This document shows positions 1 through 9,143 of a DNA stretch of 44,289 bases, piece by piece. Source of the DNA: Bacteroidia bacterium (GTDB lineage Bacteria; Bacteroidota; Bacteroidia; Bacteroidales; F082); NCBI GenBank assembly GCA_021287165.1, contig JAJTAY010000043.1, positions 1 through 44,289 of the forward strand, written 5' to 3'. The position numbers and the translations under genes were made by a program. A model generated the notes under the pieces. It had not been told where the DNA came from and did no database searches. It saw only the letters and a program-made list of their open reading frames with translations. Within the stretch, counting starts at the first letter, position 1, and every line of letters begins with the position of its first letter.

Positions 1-926
1 ATGCTTCCGCCCGCACCGGCCGTGGCCGTAATAGTATAGGTGATCTGGGTGAAGGTGGCGTGGATGCTCTGGTTGCTTTGCACATTGGTGAAGGTGTAGG
101 AGCTCACGGCCCCCACACTCAGGCCGTTGACCAGCACATTGGAAATCAGGTAACCTGTATTGGGCGTAATGGTAAAAGTTTGATTACCGCCCTGGGGCAC
201 CACCACAGCCCCCGAAGGACTAATGCTTCCGCCGGCACCGGCTGATGCGGAAATGGTGTAGGTGATCTCGCTAAACTCGGCGTGTATGCTCTGGTTGCCC
301 TGCACATTGGTGAAGGTGTAGGAACTCACGGCCCCTACACTCTGGCCGTTGACCAGCACATCGGCAATGAGGTAGCCAGCATTGGGGGTGATGGTGAAGG
401 TCTGGCTGCCGCCTTGCGGTACCACCACAGCACCCGAAGGACTGATGCCTCCGCCCGCACCGGCTGATGCGGAAATGGTGTAGGTGATTTGCGTAAAGGT
501 GGCATGTATGCTCTGGTTGCTTTGCACGTTGGTGAAAGTGTACGAGCTCAAAGCCCCCACGCTCTGGCCGTTGACCAGCACATCGGCAATGAAATAGCCG
601 GCATTGGGGATGATGCTGAAGGTCTGGCTGCCGCCCTGAGGTACCACTACAGCACCTGAGGGACTGATGCTCCCACCCGCACCGGCTGTTGCCGTAATGG
701 TGAAGGTGATTTGGGTGAAAGTGGCATGAATGCTCTGGTTGCCCTGCACATTGGTAAAGGTGTACGAGCTCAAAGCCCCCACGCTCTGGCCGTTGACCAG
801 CACATCGGCAATGAGGTAGCCAGCATTGGGGGTGATGGTGAAAGTCTGGTTTGCACCTTGTGTTACGTTGACAACACCCGAGGGACTAATGCTTCCGCCC
901 GTACCGGCCGTAGCGGTAATGGAAAA
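1..926 (-). repeat. Tandem 222-bp (74-codon) coding repeats, second array
   Basis: Units occupy about 926-705, 704-483, 482-261 and 260-39, with a fifth starting at 38 and leaving the window. The period is exactly 222 bp: the same ATGCTCTGGTTGC string on the plus strand recurs at 64, 286, 508 and 730. The units are close copies at DNA level, so copy number may vary by recombination and assemblies may collapse here. Confidence 0.9.
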
Positions 927-2381
927 TTGAGGTGGGGGCGAATTGACATTGTAGGTCAGAATGAACGGCTGCAGCCAGTTGCCCACCTGTGCCTGGTTGG
1001 TAAAACTGAGGTTTTCGTTCAGGTTAACCACCTGTGCGGTGCTGCTCAGCCATGCCTTGAATGTAACTGATTCACCCTGAGCCTCGTTCGAGGAAATGGT
1101 CAGAAAGATGCGGCCGTCCTGACCCTGCAGGGGCAAGGCCATGCCGCGCACCTCCGAACCCACAAAGGCAGCCACCACATCGGCACTGTTGGTGCTGTAC
1201 GTCCCTCCGGGATGCTGCAACCGGGCCACCACCTGCATATTGTACTGCATATTGACGGGCGGTTGCCAGCCGGGCGGCACATTCAGGCTGGTGAAATTGG
1301 CCGTAACCGTAATGTTGGCCGTAACATTCACTTCCTGACGCGGGTTGTCGGTGCGGCCGTCGCTCCATTGCACAAAACTGTAGCCGCTGCTGGGGACTGC
1401 CGTAACCGGGCTTCCCGAACCCCCGTGGGGCACGGTCTGCACCGCATTTCCGCTGATGCTCCCTCCCTGGCCGGCCAGATAGGTGAGCGTGTATTGCTGA
1501 GCAGCAAATAAAGCATGAATGCTTCGGTTGCCGGTGACCTGCTGAAAGGTGTAGCCCGAGACCGGGCCGACACTCTGCCCGTCCACCAGCACATCCTGAA
1601 TCGAATAACCCTGATTCGGGCTGATGCTGAAACTCTGGCTGCCACCATGCGGCACACTCACAGCACCAGAGGGATTGATGCTTCCGCCTGCTCCGGCCGT
1701 GGCCGTGATGGTGTAGGTGATCTGGCTGAAAGTAGCATGGATGCTCTGGTTGCTCTGCACATTGGTAAAGGTGTACGAGCTCACCGCACCCACACTTTGT
1801 CCGTTGACCAGTACATCCTGGATCTGGTAACCGGCCGATGGACTGATGCTGAACGTTTGACTTCCGCCCTGAGGTACCGTAACCGTGCCGGAGGGACTGA
1901 TGCTTCCTCCTGTGCCTGCAGAGGCTTGTATGGTGAAGGATACCGGCCCCTGAACAATAGTGAAAATAAACGGATTGTTGTATGTGCCTGCCTCGCCCTG
2001 ACTGGTAAAGGCAAGGGTCTCGTTAAGGTCAACGATCTGCGCGCTGCTGCTGATCCATGCCTTGAAGCTGACGGTTTCGCCCGAAACCTGGTTCGACAAA
2101 ATGCTCAGGAAAATCCTGCCTTCGGCTGAGCTCAGAGGCGAGGCCACCCCACGCAGTTCCCCGCCCACGAAAGCCGCCACCATATCGTTGCCGTTGGTGC
2201 TGAAGTTGCCGCCACTGAGCTGCAGACGTCCCACCACCTGCATGTTGTACTGCATATTGCCGGGCGGCGTCCATGCCGGCTGTGCCTTAACAGCCAATGC
2301 CGCAGCAAAGGCCATCATGCCCAGCAACCAACGCATCCCTGTGGCCGGAAACCTGATGTTTTTGTTCTTCTTTGCCATCAT
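1..2381 (-). CDS. Large secreted repeat protein, N-terminal 793 residues (runs off left edge)
   Basis: The minus frame is open from ATG at 2381 (a second ATG follows at 2378) to the window edge, so the C-terminus is missing. It starts with a signal peptide (basic stretch, hydrophobic core, AQ at residues 33-34). Then come: module A at residues 37-146 with NMQYNMQVV and a DMVAAFVGGELRG motif; two 74-residue repeats (149-296); one InlB/Flg_new_2-type repeat (about 297-363, GYSFVQWSDG); module B (372-478), a close copy of module A; and four full 74-residue repeats plus the start of a fifth. Each repeat carries AGxGGSISPSG, GYxIxDVLVNGQSVG and NQSIHATF. This is the divergent InlB B-repeat type common in secreted bacterial proteins. 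It lies 9 bp after the GH57 gene, with no obvious ribosome binding site, so translational coupling is likely. Its exact job is unknown; a surface adhesin or carbohydrate-associated protein, probably a T9SS cargo, is an inference. Confidence 0.85.
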   Translation of the reverse strand, partial: MMAKKNKNIRFPATGMRWLLGMMAFAAALAVKAQPAWTPPGNMQYNMQVVGRLQLSGGNFSTNGNDMVAAFVGGELRGVASPLSSAEGRIFLSILSNQVSGETVSFKAWISSSAQIVDLNETLAFTSQGEAGTYNNPFIFTIVQGPVSFTIQASAGTGGSISPSGTVTVPQGGSQTFSISPSAGYQIQDVLVNGQSVGAVSSYTFTNVQSNQSIHATFSQITYTITATAGAGGSINPSGAVSVPHGGSQSFSISPNQGYSIQDVLVDGQSVGPVSGYTFQQVTGNRSIHALFAAQQYTLTYLAGQGGSISGNAVQTVPHGGSGSPVTAVPSSGYSFVQWSDGRTDNPRQEVNVTANITVTANFTSLNVPPGWQPPVNMQYNMQVVARLQHPGGTYSTNSADVVAAFVGSEVRGMALPLQGQDGRIFLTISSNEAQGESVTFKAWLSSTAQVVNLNENLSFTNQAQVGNWLQPFILTYNVNSPPPQFSITATAGTGGSISPSGVVNVTQGANQTFTITPNAGYLIADVLVNGQSVGALSSYTFTNVQGNQSIHATFTQITFTITATAGAGGSISPSGAVVVPQGGSQTFSIIPNAGYFIADVLVNGQSVGALSSYTFTNVQSNQSIHATFTQITYTISASAGAGGGISPSGAVVVPQGGSQTFTITPNAGYLIADVLVNGQSVGAVSSYTFTNVQGNQSIHAEFSEITYTISASAGAGGSISPSGAVVVPQGGNQTFTITPNTGYLISNVLVNGLSVGAVSSYTFTNVQSNQSIHATFTQITYTITATAGAGGS
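1293..1937 (-). repeat. First repeat array of the same protein: two 74-codon units and one InlB-type unit
   Basis: Units lie at about 1937-1716 and 1715-1494, again 222 bp apart. They are followed by a shorter, diverged unit (1493-1293) that ends in the NVTANITVTANF pattern typical of InlB B-repeats. This array separates modules A and B of the protein. Confidence 0.8.
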
Positions 2382-2390
2382 GATGCTGGT

Positions 2391-5300
2391 TTACTGGCTT
2401 ACGACCACCGACTGAACCCTTCTGTGCTGCGATGAGGCACCCACCACCGTGCTTACCAGCTGATAAATGCCCGGCTTAAATCCGAAGAGACTGATCTTCA
2501 GATCGTTATTTCCACTGATCAGCCGATATTCCACATTCCTCAGCGTCCTGCCCAGCTGGTCAACCAGCTGCAGCTGCGCCACAGAAGGTTCGTTCACTTT
2601 CACCCGCAGGTTGATATGCTGATTTGCGGGGTTCGGCCAGGCTTCGCTGATAAAGACGGATGCATGCTCTTGGTTGCCCATGCCTAAAGCGCCGCTGAGG
2701 TTGAACTGCACCGGAGCTTCGAGGCTGCCGGCCAGACGAAGCGGCTCGAACACAATGCTGTCGTTCAGGCTGATGAGCCGCTGCATGCTGTGCGACCACA
2801 GCTTGAAGTGTACATAGCGCATCTGGCTGTCGTTGTGGCCGATGTTCATCAGCACCAGACCTCCCAGCTCAGAATCGGGTGAGCCTGCGCCGGTGCATTG
2901 GCCGTCAATAAAGGCATACAACACATCATTGGGGTTGTTGATGGTTTGTGTGCCGTTCACCAACAATCTGGCAATCAGTGGCATGGTGTGCTGGTAATTG
3001 CTTCCGGCCTGGATCTGGCTTTTGTTTTGTGGTGTTTTTATGGCTTCAGGTACCGGGCTTCCATTTGTTGCAGCTGTGGGCCAGCTGAGGCTGTGTGCCT
3101 GCGAAAGCCGGATCACATAGCCCTGACCGGGGCATAACTGCGTGAGCGTGCCCACCCACTGGCTGCCGTTGAACACGGCAAAGCTGTTTTGCCCGATGAT
3201 GCGGTCGTCGTTGGCCGGTGGCGGGTTCAAACCGGCCAGGGCTGCGTTTACGCTCATGCACTGCTGAGGGGCAAAGCCAATCCAGCTGAAACCGGCCGGA
3301 AGGCTCAGCTGACTGAGGGGTGCCGGGCTACCGCTGATGGTCTGGCTGCGGGGACTGCACAGCTTCATCTTGTACATTGCGTTGGCATTAAGGCTGGTGA
3401 GGCTGCCCACCCAGTTGCTTCCATTAAAGAGCGCAAAGCTGGTTTGCCCGATGATGCGGTCGTCGTAGCAGGGATTCAAGCCGGGGAACAGGCTGCCGGG
3501 TTGCATGCTGCCGGGGTTGATGTTCACCGAAAACCAGGTATAGCCCTCCGCAAAGTTGAGCGACTGGCTGCTGCTGCCTCCCAGACTCAGCGTAAGGGGC
3601 TGCGACCATGCACTTTGTCCCTGCAGTCCGCAGTGTGCCCGCACATAAAAGTCGTAGCTGCTGCCGGGGGTCAGGCCACTGATGGTGAAGGGCCGGCTGG
3701 TAACGTTGCTGATATGGGTGCCGCCCGATTCGGGATTAAAGCCCTGCAGGCCGTAGCGTATGCTCCACTGGCTGATGCCGGCCGGCGAATTCCAGTTGAG
3801 TTCGACGGTCTGGCTGTTGATGATGCTGGCGCTTAGGGTGGTGGGTGCGGGCGGATTGCAGATGCTGATGTTCCAGTTCTGGCCGTTGTTGTTGTTCCAG
3901 CTGTTGCCTCCGTAATGTATCACAAAATTGAGGCTGCTGACGGTCTGGGCGGGGTTGTTGAATGGCCCGAGCTGAACAATCCAGGCATTGCCGCTTTGTG
4001 TAAAAGGCGTACGGGCAGCCACATTGTCGGTCCAGATGGTGGTGCCTGCCGGCCAGTAGGCTTCGTTGGGCCTGGTCCAGTTGTTCACGCCCCAGTGCAG
4101 GCGGGCATTGGTGCTCATGCTGGCATCCTGGCTCACCACTATGGTGATCATGTCGGCATTCGAGGGGTTTTGCGGCAGCCAGCTGATGCCCGCCGGATAG
4201 TTGGCCGTTACGTTGATGGTCATCGTATAGCTGGCCTGGCTTTCCAGTCCCTGATTGTCGTGCAGCCTGAACTGGAAAGTGGTGTATGGCGTACCAGAGG
4301 CTCCGGCGGCAGGGGTGAATACAAGTTGGTTGACGTTGGCAATCAGATCGTTCACAGCCACAGGGTTTCCGCCCGACATGAGGCTGCCCGCAGCGGGCAA
4401 TGATGTCAGCCTGATGCCGGCAAAGGTGTTGCCTACCGGACTGCTGAAGGGGAAATTGCTGCTGCTGAAAGTGTGGCTGGTGTTCACCGGAATGCTGATG
4501 CTGCTGTTCTGACCCACGGGCAGGGGCGAAATCACATTCACGGTCATGGTGTACGACTGCAGCGAGTAAAGCCCGTTGCTGTCCTTCACCTTAAAGCTGA
4601 ACGAGGTGTAAGGGCTGCCCGAGGCTCCGGCTGCCGGATTGAACACCAGCAGCGCAGGATTGGCATAGTCGGTCAATGTGGCTGCTGCCTGTCCGTTGTA
4701 GGTGAGTATGCCCTGCGCAGGGAGACTTTGCAGCTGGAAAGCGGCAAAGCTTGCTCCGGAAGGACTGGTGAAGGCAAAATCGCTGCTGCCGAAGGTGTAG
4801 GCGGTATTGATGAGTGTGCTCACAGTTCTGTTGGTGCTCACCGGGCTGGGGTCCTGCGATGGCTGGATGGTGATGTTCCAGTCCTGTCCGTTGTTGTTGT
4901 CCCACTGGGTGGCGCTGAGCTTGAACACAAAATTGAGCACGCTGACGGCCTGGTCCGGGTTGTTGAAAGGGCCCAGCTGCCAGTAATACCTGCCCTGGTT
5001 GTCCTGGCCCGTGGGCGGGGTTTGCACCGCCTGGCTGCCTGAATGGAGCTGAGTGCCGGCCGGACGGTAGGCCTCGATGGGCCTTTGCCAGTTGTTGACG
5101 CCCCAGTGGAGCAGCGAAACGGAGGTGGCATGGGCTGCAGTGATGGTGATCACATCGTTGGCGGTGGGGCTGGAAGGGCTGATGGTTACATTGCTGCTGC
5201 TGCCGCCGCTGCCATCGCCTACCCATACATGCTGGATGGGCGAACGGGCCACATTGCCGTTGTTGTCGGTGGCCTCCACATAGTAGTCGAGCAGTTTGTT

Positions 5301-7094
5301 GGTATAGCCCGTGATCATGGCCGAGAATTCCTGGGCCTTGTACAAGGGCAGGGGATTGGTGATGGAGGGGATGCTCACGCCGGTCATGGGTTTGCTTTGC
5401 CATGGCCCTACGCCCGGGCCGCCGGTATAGGTCAGGTTGTCGTTGCCCACCTGGTTGGCTACGCTTTCGCGGTATTTGAGCTGCACCGAGCTCAGGCCGT
5501 TGAGGTCGAAAACGTAAGTCCAAACGGTGAAATCGGAGGGGCGCACGCCCTGGCTGGTCCATTCGATATCGCCCGGGTTGTAAGGTGTGCGCTGCGGCAC
5601 GTAAATGGCAGGTGGTGTGAGGTCTGGTCCGCCCTGAGCCACCGGGAGTGCATTGCTCACGGCCTGATTGGCCGCCATGGTGGGGTTCGAGTCCCAGATC
5701 TCGGTCCCGTCCCAGTACCAGTAGTCGCTGGCCTGACCATTGAGGTAGTAATGCCAGCCCTGCAATGTGCCGGGATGGTTGGGGTTGATCTGATCTGCCG
5801 TCTGAACGATGTTTTTGGCGGCTGTCATCACGCCCCAGCTGTTGCGGTCAGGACTGTAGGGGCCGCTGGCACCAGGATAGGTTCCCGGATCACCGTTCCA
5901 TTTCCTGAACACCTGATCGCCTCCGGCAGCACCCAGCCAGCTGCCGTCCTGCACGTAAATCACGTCGTTCTGGGGCGGCGGAAAGCGCTGAAGGTAGTCC
6001 TGTATGGTGGTGCATTCAAAACGGCTGGAGTTGGCCTGCAGCCAGTTGACAAAATTCTGGAAGTTGCTGTTGTAGTAGGCCTCGCTGCCACCGCCGTAAT
6101 TGTCGCCGTCGTGGTGCAAAACAATCAGAATAGGGCGGCTGGGATCAGTATTGTATTGCTCAAACTGGCTCATCACATAGTCGTAGTTGAGTGCGCCAAA
6201 GCCACCACGGCCGTCCTCCTCGCCCAGATAGCGCGAAGCGGGAACGCCGATGATTTTTTTGGTTACACCGGTGGCAGGGTCGGTGTACGAAACCCAGCGT
6301 GGCTGATGCGCCCAGCGGATGGACACCGGAGTGGGCGCCCACAGGCCGTTGAGCTGCTTCCAGTCGCCCGGATTGGGATTCCTGACCGTAGATTTATTGG
6401 GTCGCGGAACGCCCGATGCATCGGCATAGGGCGCCCCCTCGGCCGTACGCTCGAAATGCAGGTTATCAATGATCACCCATTCCAGGCCTTCGTCCACCAG
6501 GGCCGGGATCATGCGCGTCGAAAAGGCCGTTTCGGGCGGGAAAATGCCTTTGCTGTAATTGCCGGTGAAATTCTGTGCAAAAATCTGCTTGTGCCTTTGG
6601 ATCTGTTTCCTGATATCCTGATAATCAATGAGTCCCATCAAAGGGTGATGGTAGCCAAATCCCACCATGTCGAGGCGCGGATTCCCTAAAGCGGTGGTTT
6701 GGTTCTTGATGTAGTTCCAGTGGCTTTTCCAGTTGCTGAAACCGATGCCGGCCGCCTGCAGGTTGTTCAGGTTTTCGATGAGCGAACCGCTGAAACTCAC
6801 CTGTGCCCCGAAATTGGGCATGCCGGCATTGATGCCTTTCATCACGGCATTTTTGGGCCAGTCGGTGTAAGGCCCGGTGCGGCTCAGGTGCACATCGTAG
6901 AGCGAAAAGCTGTACACCCCGCTCTGCTGGGTCTGCACAATGTTTTCGTAAGGCCGGTAAATGGGCTGGTGCATATGCCACAGAAAGGCGATATAAATCT
7001 TCGGGTTGTTGCGCGTGCTGTCGGTTTGAGATTGCGCATCAGGCATGATGCTAAACAAAAGCAAGCCTAGCAGGAGTACATAAAAGTGTTTCAT
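2391..7094 (-). CDS. Secreted GH57-family glycoside hydrolase with starch-binding-like, cadherin-like and FN3 modules and a T9SS sorting domain
   Basis: A 1567-residue extracellular enzyme, probably acting on alpha-glucans such as starch or glycogen. A signal peptide covers about 1-22. The GH57 domain shows WHMHQP (39-44), GYHHP (147-151), GIFPPETAF with the likely nucleophile E188, and LHHDGDN with D329 or D331 as acid/base candidate. Two CBM25/26-like modules (about 636-744 and 966-1078) share LHWGVNNW, LGPFNNP and WxNNNGQxW. Between them sit two cadherin-like repeats (about 750-960). Then come an FN3 domain (1080-1172), a twofold DDRIIGQxSFAxFNGSxWVG repeat (1180-1340), a module of about 100 residues also found in the downstream protein, and a type A T9SS sorting domain (about 1485-1567, WPNPAN). 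It has its own promoter and is first in a two-gene operon. The family is clear; the exact specificity (amylase, pullulanase or branching) is not. Confidence 0.88.
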   Translation of the reverse strand: MKHFYVLLLGLLLFSIMPDAQSQTDSTRNNPKIYIAFLWHMHQPIYRPYENIVQTQQSGVYSFSLYDVHLSRTGPYTDWPKNAVMKGINAGMPNFGAQVSFSGSLIENLNNLQAAGIGFSNWKSHWNYIKNQTTALGNPRLDMVGFGYHHPLMGLIDYQDIRKQIQRHKQIFAQNFTGNYSKGIFPPETAFSTRMIPALVDEGLEWVIIDNLHFERTAEGAPYADASGVPRPNKSTVRNPNPGDWKQLNGLWAPTPVSIRWAHQPRWVSYTDPATGVTKKIIGVPASRYLGEEDGRGGFGALNYDYVMSQFEQYNTDPSRPILIVLHHDGDNYGGGSEAYYNSNFQNFVNWLQANSSRFECTTIQDYLQRFPPPQNDVIYVQDGSWLGAAGGDQVFRKWNGDPGTYPGASGPYSPDRNSWGVMTAAKNIVQTADQINPNHPGTLQGWHYYLNGQASDYWYWDGTEIWDSNPTMAANQAVSNALPVAQGGPDLTPPAIYVPQRTPYNPGDIEWTSQGVRPSDFTVWTYVFDLNGLSSVQLKYRESVANQVGNDNLTYTGGPGVGPWQSKPMTGVSIPSITNPLPLYKAQEFSAMITGYTNKLLDYYVEATDNNGNVARSPIQHVWVGDGSGGSSSNVTISPSSPTANDVITITAAHATSVSLLHWGVNNWQRPIEAYRPAGTQLHSGSQAVQTPPTGQDNQGRYYWQLGPFNNPDQAVSVLNFVFKLSATQWDNNNGQDWNITIQPSQDPSPVSTNRTVSTLINTAYTFGSSDFAFTSPSGASFAAFQLQSLPAQGILTYNGQAAATLTDYANPALLVFNPAAGASGSPYTSFSFKVKDSNGLYSLQSYTMTVNVISPLPVGQNSSISIPVNTSHTFSSSNFPFSSPVGNTFAGIRLTSLPAAGSLMSGGNPVAVNDLIANVNQLVFTPAAGASGTPYTTFQFRLHDNQGLESQASYTMTINVTANYPAGISWLPQNPSNADMITIVVSQDASMSTNARLHWGVNNWTRPNEAYWPAGTTIWTDNVAARTPFTQSGNAWIVQLGPFNNPAQTVSSLNFVIHYGGNSWNNNNGQNWNISICNPPAPTTLSASIINSQTVELNWNSPAGISQWSIRYGLQGFNPESGGTHISNVTSRPFTISGLTPGSSYDFYVRAHCGLQGQSAWSQPLTLSLGGSSSQSLNFAEGYTWFSVNINPGSMQPGSLFPGLNPCYDDRIIGQTSFALFNGSNWVGSLTSLNANAMYKMKLCSPRSQTISGSPAPLSQLSLPAGFSWIGFAPQQCMSVNAALAGLNPPPANDDRIIGQNSFAVFNGSQWVGTLTQLCPGQGYVIRLSQAHSLSWPTAATNGSPVPEAIKTPQNKSQIQAGSNYQHTMPLIARLLVNGTQTINNPNDVLYAFIDGQCTGAGSPDSELGGLVLMNIGHNDSQMRYVHFKLWSHSMQRLISLNDSIVFEPLRLAGSLEAPVQFNLSGALGMGNQEHASVFISEAWPNPANQHINLRVKVNEPSVAQLQLVDQLGRTLRNVEYRLISGNNDLKISLFGFKPGIYQLVSTVVGASSQHRRVQSVVVSQ

Positions 7095-7120
7095 TGAAAA
7101 TCAGGATATTGGAATCACTT

Positions 7121-7150
7121 CAAATTTATATCTTATTGAATCTTTTTCAA
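7121..7150 (-). promoter_or_regulatory. Bacteroidota-type promoter for the GH57 gene
   Basis: On the minus strand, TTG (7150-7148) is followed after exactly 19 bp by TAAATTTG (7128-7121). This fits the TTTG-N19-TAnnTTTG form. It lies 26 bp before the ATG at 7094, which supports that start. Confidence 0.7.
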
Positions 7151-7218
7151 GACGAAAAACTTGGTATGCTTAAATAAAGCATTCTATATCAAATAGATAG
7201 AAGAGTATTTGATTATTT

Positions 7219-7232
7219 GCAATCGGTTGCAT
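7219..7232. promoter_or_regulatory. Possible LacI-family-type operator
   Basis: TGCAATCGGTTGCA has 5-bp inverted arms around a CG-containing centre, the shape of LacI/PurR/CcpA-type sites. It lies about 70 bp upstream of the GH57 promoter, where a sugar-responsive regulator could bind. No regulator gene for it is in the window. Confidence 0.35.
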
Positions 7233-7365
7233 GCCCAGTCCTTGAAGCCATCTGACCAACCTTGGTTCTAACTGCAATAGATTGATATTTACAACGGATT
7301 GCCTTTTCTAATATATTGAAAATGCATGGCTTTAAGTATGTAAAAAATGTCATATGTTAAAAAAC

Positions 7366-7398
7366 TTGACAAATAATACTAAATATGTATATTTGCAA
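7366..7398 (+). promoter_or_regulatory. tetR operon promoter with overlapping candidate TetR operator
   Basis: TTG (7366-7368), 19 bp, then TATATTTG (7388-7395) matches the Bacteroidota promoter. The -33 and -7 regions also form an imperfect inverted repeat, TTGACAAATA and TATTTGCAA, spaced by 14 bp with one extra A in the left arm. A TetR dimer bound there would block both elements. The operator role is an inference. Confidence 0.65.
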
Positions 7399-7413
7399 CA
7401 TAAAAGTAATAAA

Positions 7414-8004
7414 ATGATTAAAAAGTCCAAATCTGAACAAGCGCTTCTGCAAACCGGAAGGGAGCTATTCTGGAAGTATGGCTTCCGAAGGGTGAGTGTA
7501 GATGAGTTATGCAGCAGGGCAGGGGTGAGCAAGATGACTTTTTACCGCTACTTCGCCGACAAGGCCGATCTGGCCCGGGCTGTTTTTAAGGAGGAGGTGG
7601 TTAAAGCCATGGACGAATTCCGCGCGTTGATGACATCCGACCTCAGTGGTGCCGAAAAGGTAAAAGGAATGCTGCAACTGAAGGCAAAATCGGCAAGAAA
7701 CATCAGTAAGGAATTCCTCACCGACTTCTACCAGCACAACGATACCGGCCTGAGGGAGTTCATCGAAAAGCTTTCGTTGGAAAGCTGGAATCAGACGGTT
7801 GAACTGATGCTGGAGAACCAGCAAAAGGGTGTGTTCAGGCCGGACCTCAACCTGCACTTTTTCCTCATTCTGAGCCAGAAATTCATGGATCTGGCCTTCG
7901 ACGAGCAAATGATTGCCGCTGCCGGAGGCCCGGAGCAACTAATACTGGAATTGTCGAATCTGCTGGCTTTCGGTATCGCCGGAAACTCCTCTCCTGAGCC
8001 ATGA
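7414..8004 (+). CDS. TetR/AcrR-family transcriptional regulator
   Basis: A 196-residue protein with an N-terminal TetR helix-turn-helix: the second and recognition helices are in VDELCSRAGVSKMTFYRYF, followed by a divergent ligand-binding domain. Length is normal for the family. I chose ATG 7414 because the promoter -7 box lies at 7388-7395, which rules out the in-frame ATG at 7354. It is the first gene of the export operon, and its stop overlaps the next start as ATGA (8001-8004). It probably represses its own operon and is released by a small hydrophobic ligand. The ligand is unknown. Confidence 0.85.
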   Translation: MIKKSKSEQALLQTGRELFWKYGFRRVSVDELCSRAGVSKMTFYRYFADKADLARAVFKEEVVKAMDEFRALMTSDLSGAEKVKGMLQLKAKSARNISKEFLTDFYQHNDTGLREFIEKLSLESWNQTVELMLENQQKGVFRPDLNLHFFLILSQKFMDLAFDEQMIAAAGGPEQLILELSNLLAFGIAGNSSPEP

Positions 8005-9125
8005 AGCGATTAACAGCATTGATATTGTTGTTTTTAGCTGCATCAGGCATGCGGGCCCAGCATGGTTTTGAATCTTCGGGTCAGGCCTCGGCCTATGCTG
8101 TTGCATCGCCCTGGCAGGATAAAAAGCTGACTACCGGTTTCCGTTTTCTGCCGGGCCTGCGCTATCATGACGACGGTCGTAAATATCAAATGGATGCCGA
8201 AGCCTCTGTGCATTTGTTTGCGCATGAGTCGATTTTCCCGCTCGACGACCAACCCACGGCCGGACTCTAGCCTTACCGCCTCTGGATCAGGCTGTCCGAC
8301 AGCACACGTTCGCTGCGCATCGGCTTGCAACAGATCAACTTCGGCTCGGCTACCATCCTACGGCCGCTCATGTGGTTCGACCGCATGAATCCCCTCGATC
8401 CGCTGGGGCTCACCGAAGGGGTGTGGTCGGCACTCGGACAGCTTTACTTTCGCAATGATGCCAGTCTGTGGTTGTGGATTAACCTGCCATCAAAAAAACT
8501 GCGTGTCTGGGATATCTTCCCTTCAAATACGAATTTTCCTGAAGCGGGTGGGCGTCTGCAATGGCCGGTGCCTAAAGGCGAGATGGGATTGGCTGCAAAC
8601 CTGAGAGTCGTCAGGATTCCCGAGAATCAAATCCAGTTGCCTGGTCAGGAGAATGCCTTACATTATAAAATAGGAATGGATGGACGATGGGATGTTGGTC
8701 CAGGGCTGTGGTACGAGTGTTCGTTTACCGGATCTGACAGAAATCTTGGGCCTTATTCACAACTTGCCTTGCTCACCCTGGGTTCCGATTACACCTTTGG
8801 CCTGGGCAATGGCCTCAACCTCACAGCAGAGCATATGTGGGCAGCCATGGGAAGCAGCATCACCGAAATGGATGAAACTGCCGCTTTCTCTGCCCTTTCC
8901 CTGTCCTATCCCATCAACTTTTTCAACCAGCTTCGCCTGTTATCCTATTACGACTGGAAGCATCGAAAACCCTACACTTTCCTGCAATACGAAAACAAGC
9001 TGTCCAGAGGCAAGCTGCAGCTCATGGCCTGGGCCAATCCCGAAAATCCGGTTTTGCCCGGCCGCGAGGACATGATGCTCTTTGGCGGACTCGGAATGCA
9101 AATCATGTACATAATTCATTATTAA
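8001..9125 (+). pseudogene. Predicted outer-membrane/periplasmic protein with in-frame UAG
   Basis: The frame codes for about 374 residues: a signal peptide (residues 1-20, ending RAQ), then a long beta-rich body with alternating aromatic positions and motifs LQQINFGSATILRPLMWFD and DPLGLTEGVW. I recognise no named family; an outer-membrane barrel or porin-like protein is an inference. A single TAG at 8268-8270 (codon 90) splits it, while the same frame stays open and protein-like up to 9123. It starts in an ATGA overlap with tetR and is followed 18 bp later by the ATPase gene. Possibilities are a recent nonsense mutation, readthrough, or a sequence error. If UAG stops translation, an 89-residue fragment results. 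Confidence 0.7.
8268..8270 (+). other. In-frame amber codon in the outer-membrane protein gene
   Basis: TAG sits between GL and PYRLWIRLS in frame with the start at 8001. Reading on gives uninterrupted, family-like protein to 9123. One base change from CAG (Gln) or AAG (Lys) would create it. Confidence 0.9.
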
Positions 9126-9143
9126 TAACATACAATTTTTATC

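Larger units (their letters stand above)
7095..7413. other. Divergent regulatory region between the GH57 gene and tetR
   Basis: This AT-rich gap of 319 bp holds the two opposed promoters at its ends. Between them are a near-palindrome TGCAATCGGTTGCA (7219-7232) and a weaker related site ACAACGGATTGC (7291-7302), both LacI-operator-like with a central CG. No ORF here looks real: the frame that opens at 7354 would start upstream of the tetR promoter. Confidence 0.6.

Noticed and set aside
5043..6689. Long plus-strand open frame opposite the GH57 gene (548 codons)
   Set aside because: It is antisense to a gene with clear domains, has no family-like motifs and arises from codon bias of the true gene.
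7354..7413. Longer N-terminus of the TetR regulator starting at ATG 7354
   Set aside because: The promoter with TATATTTG at 7388-7395 lies inside this extension, so the transcript begins after it.
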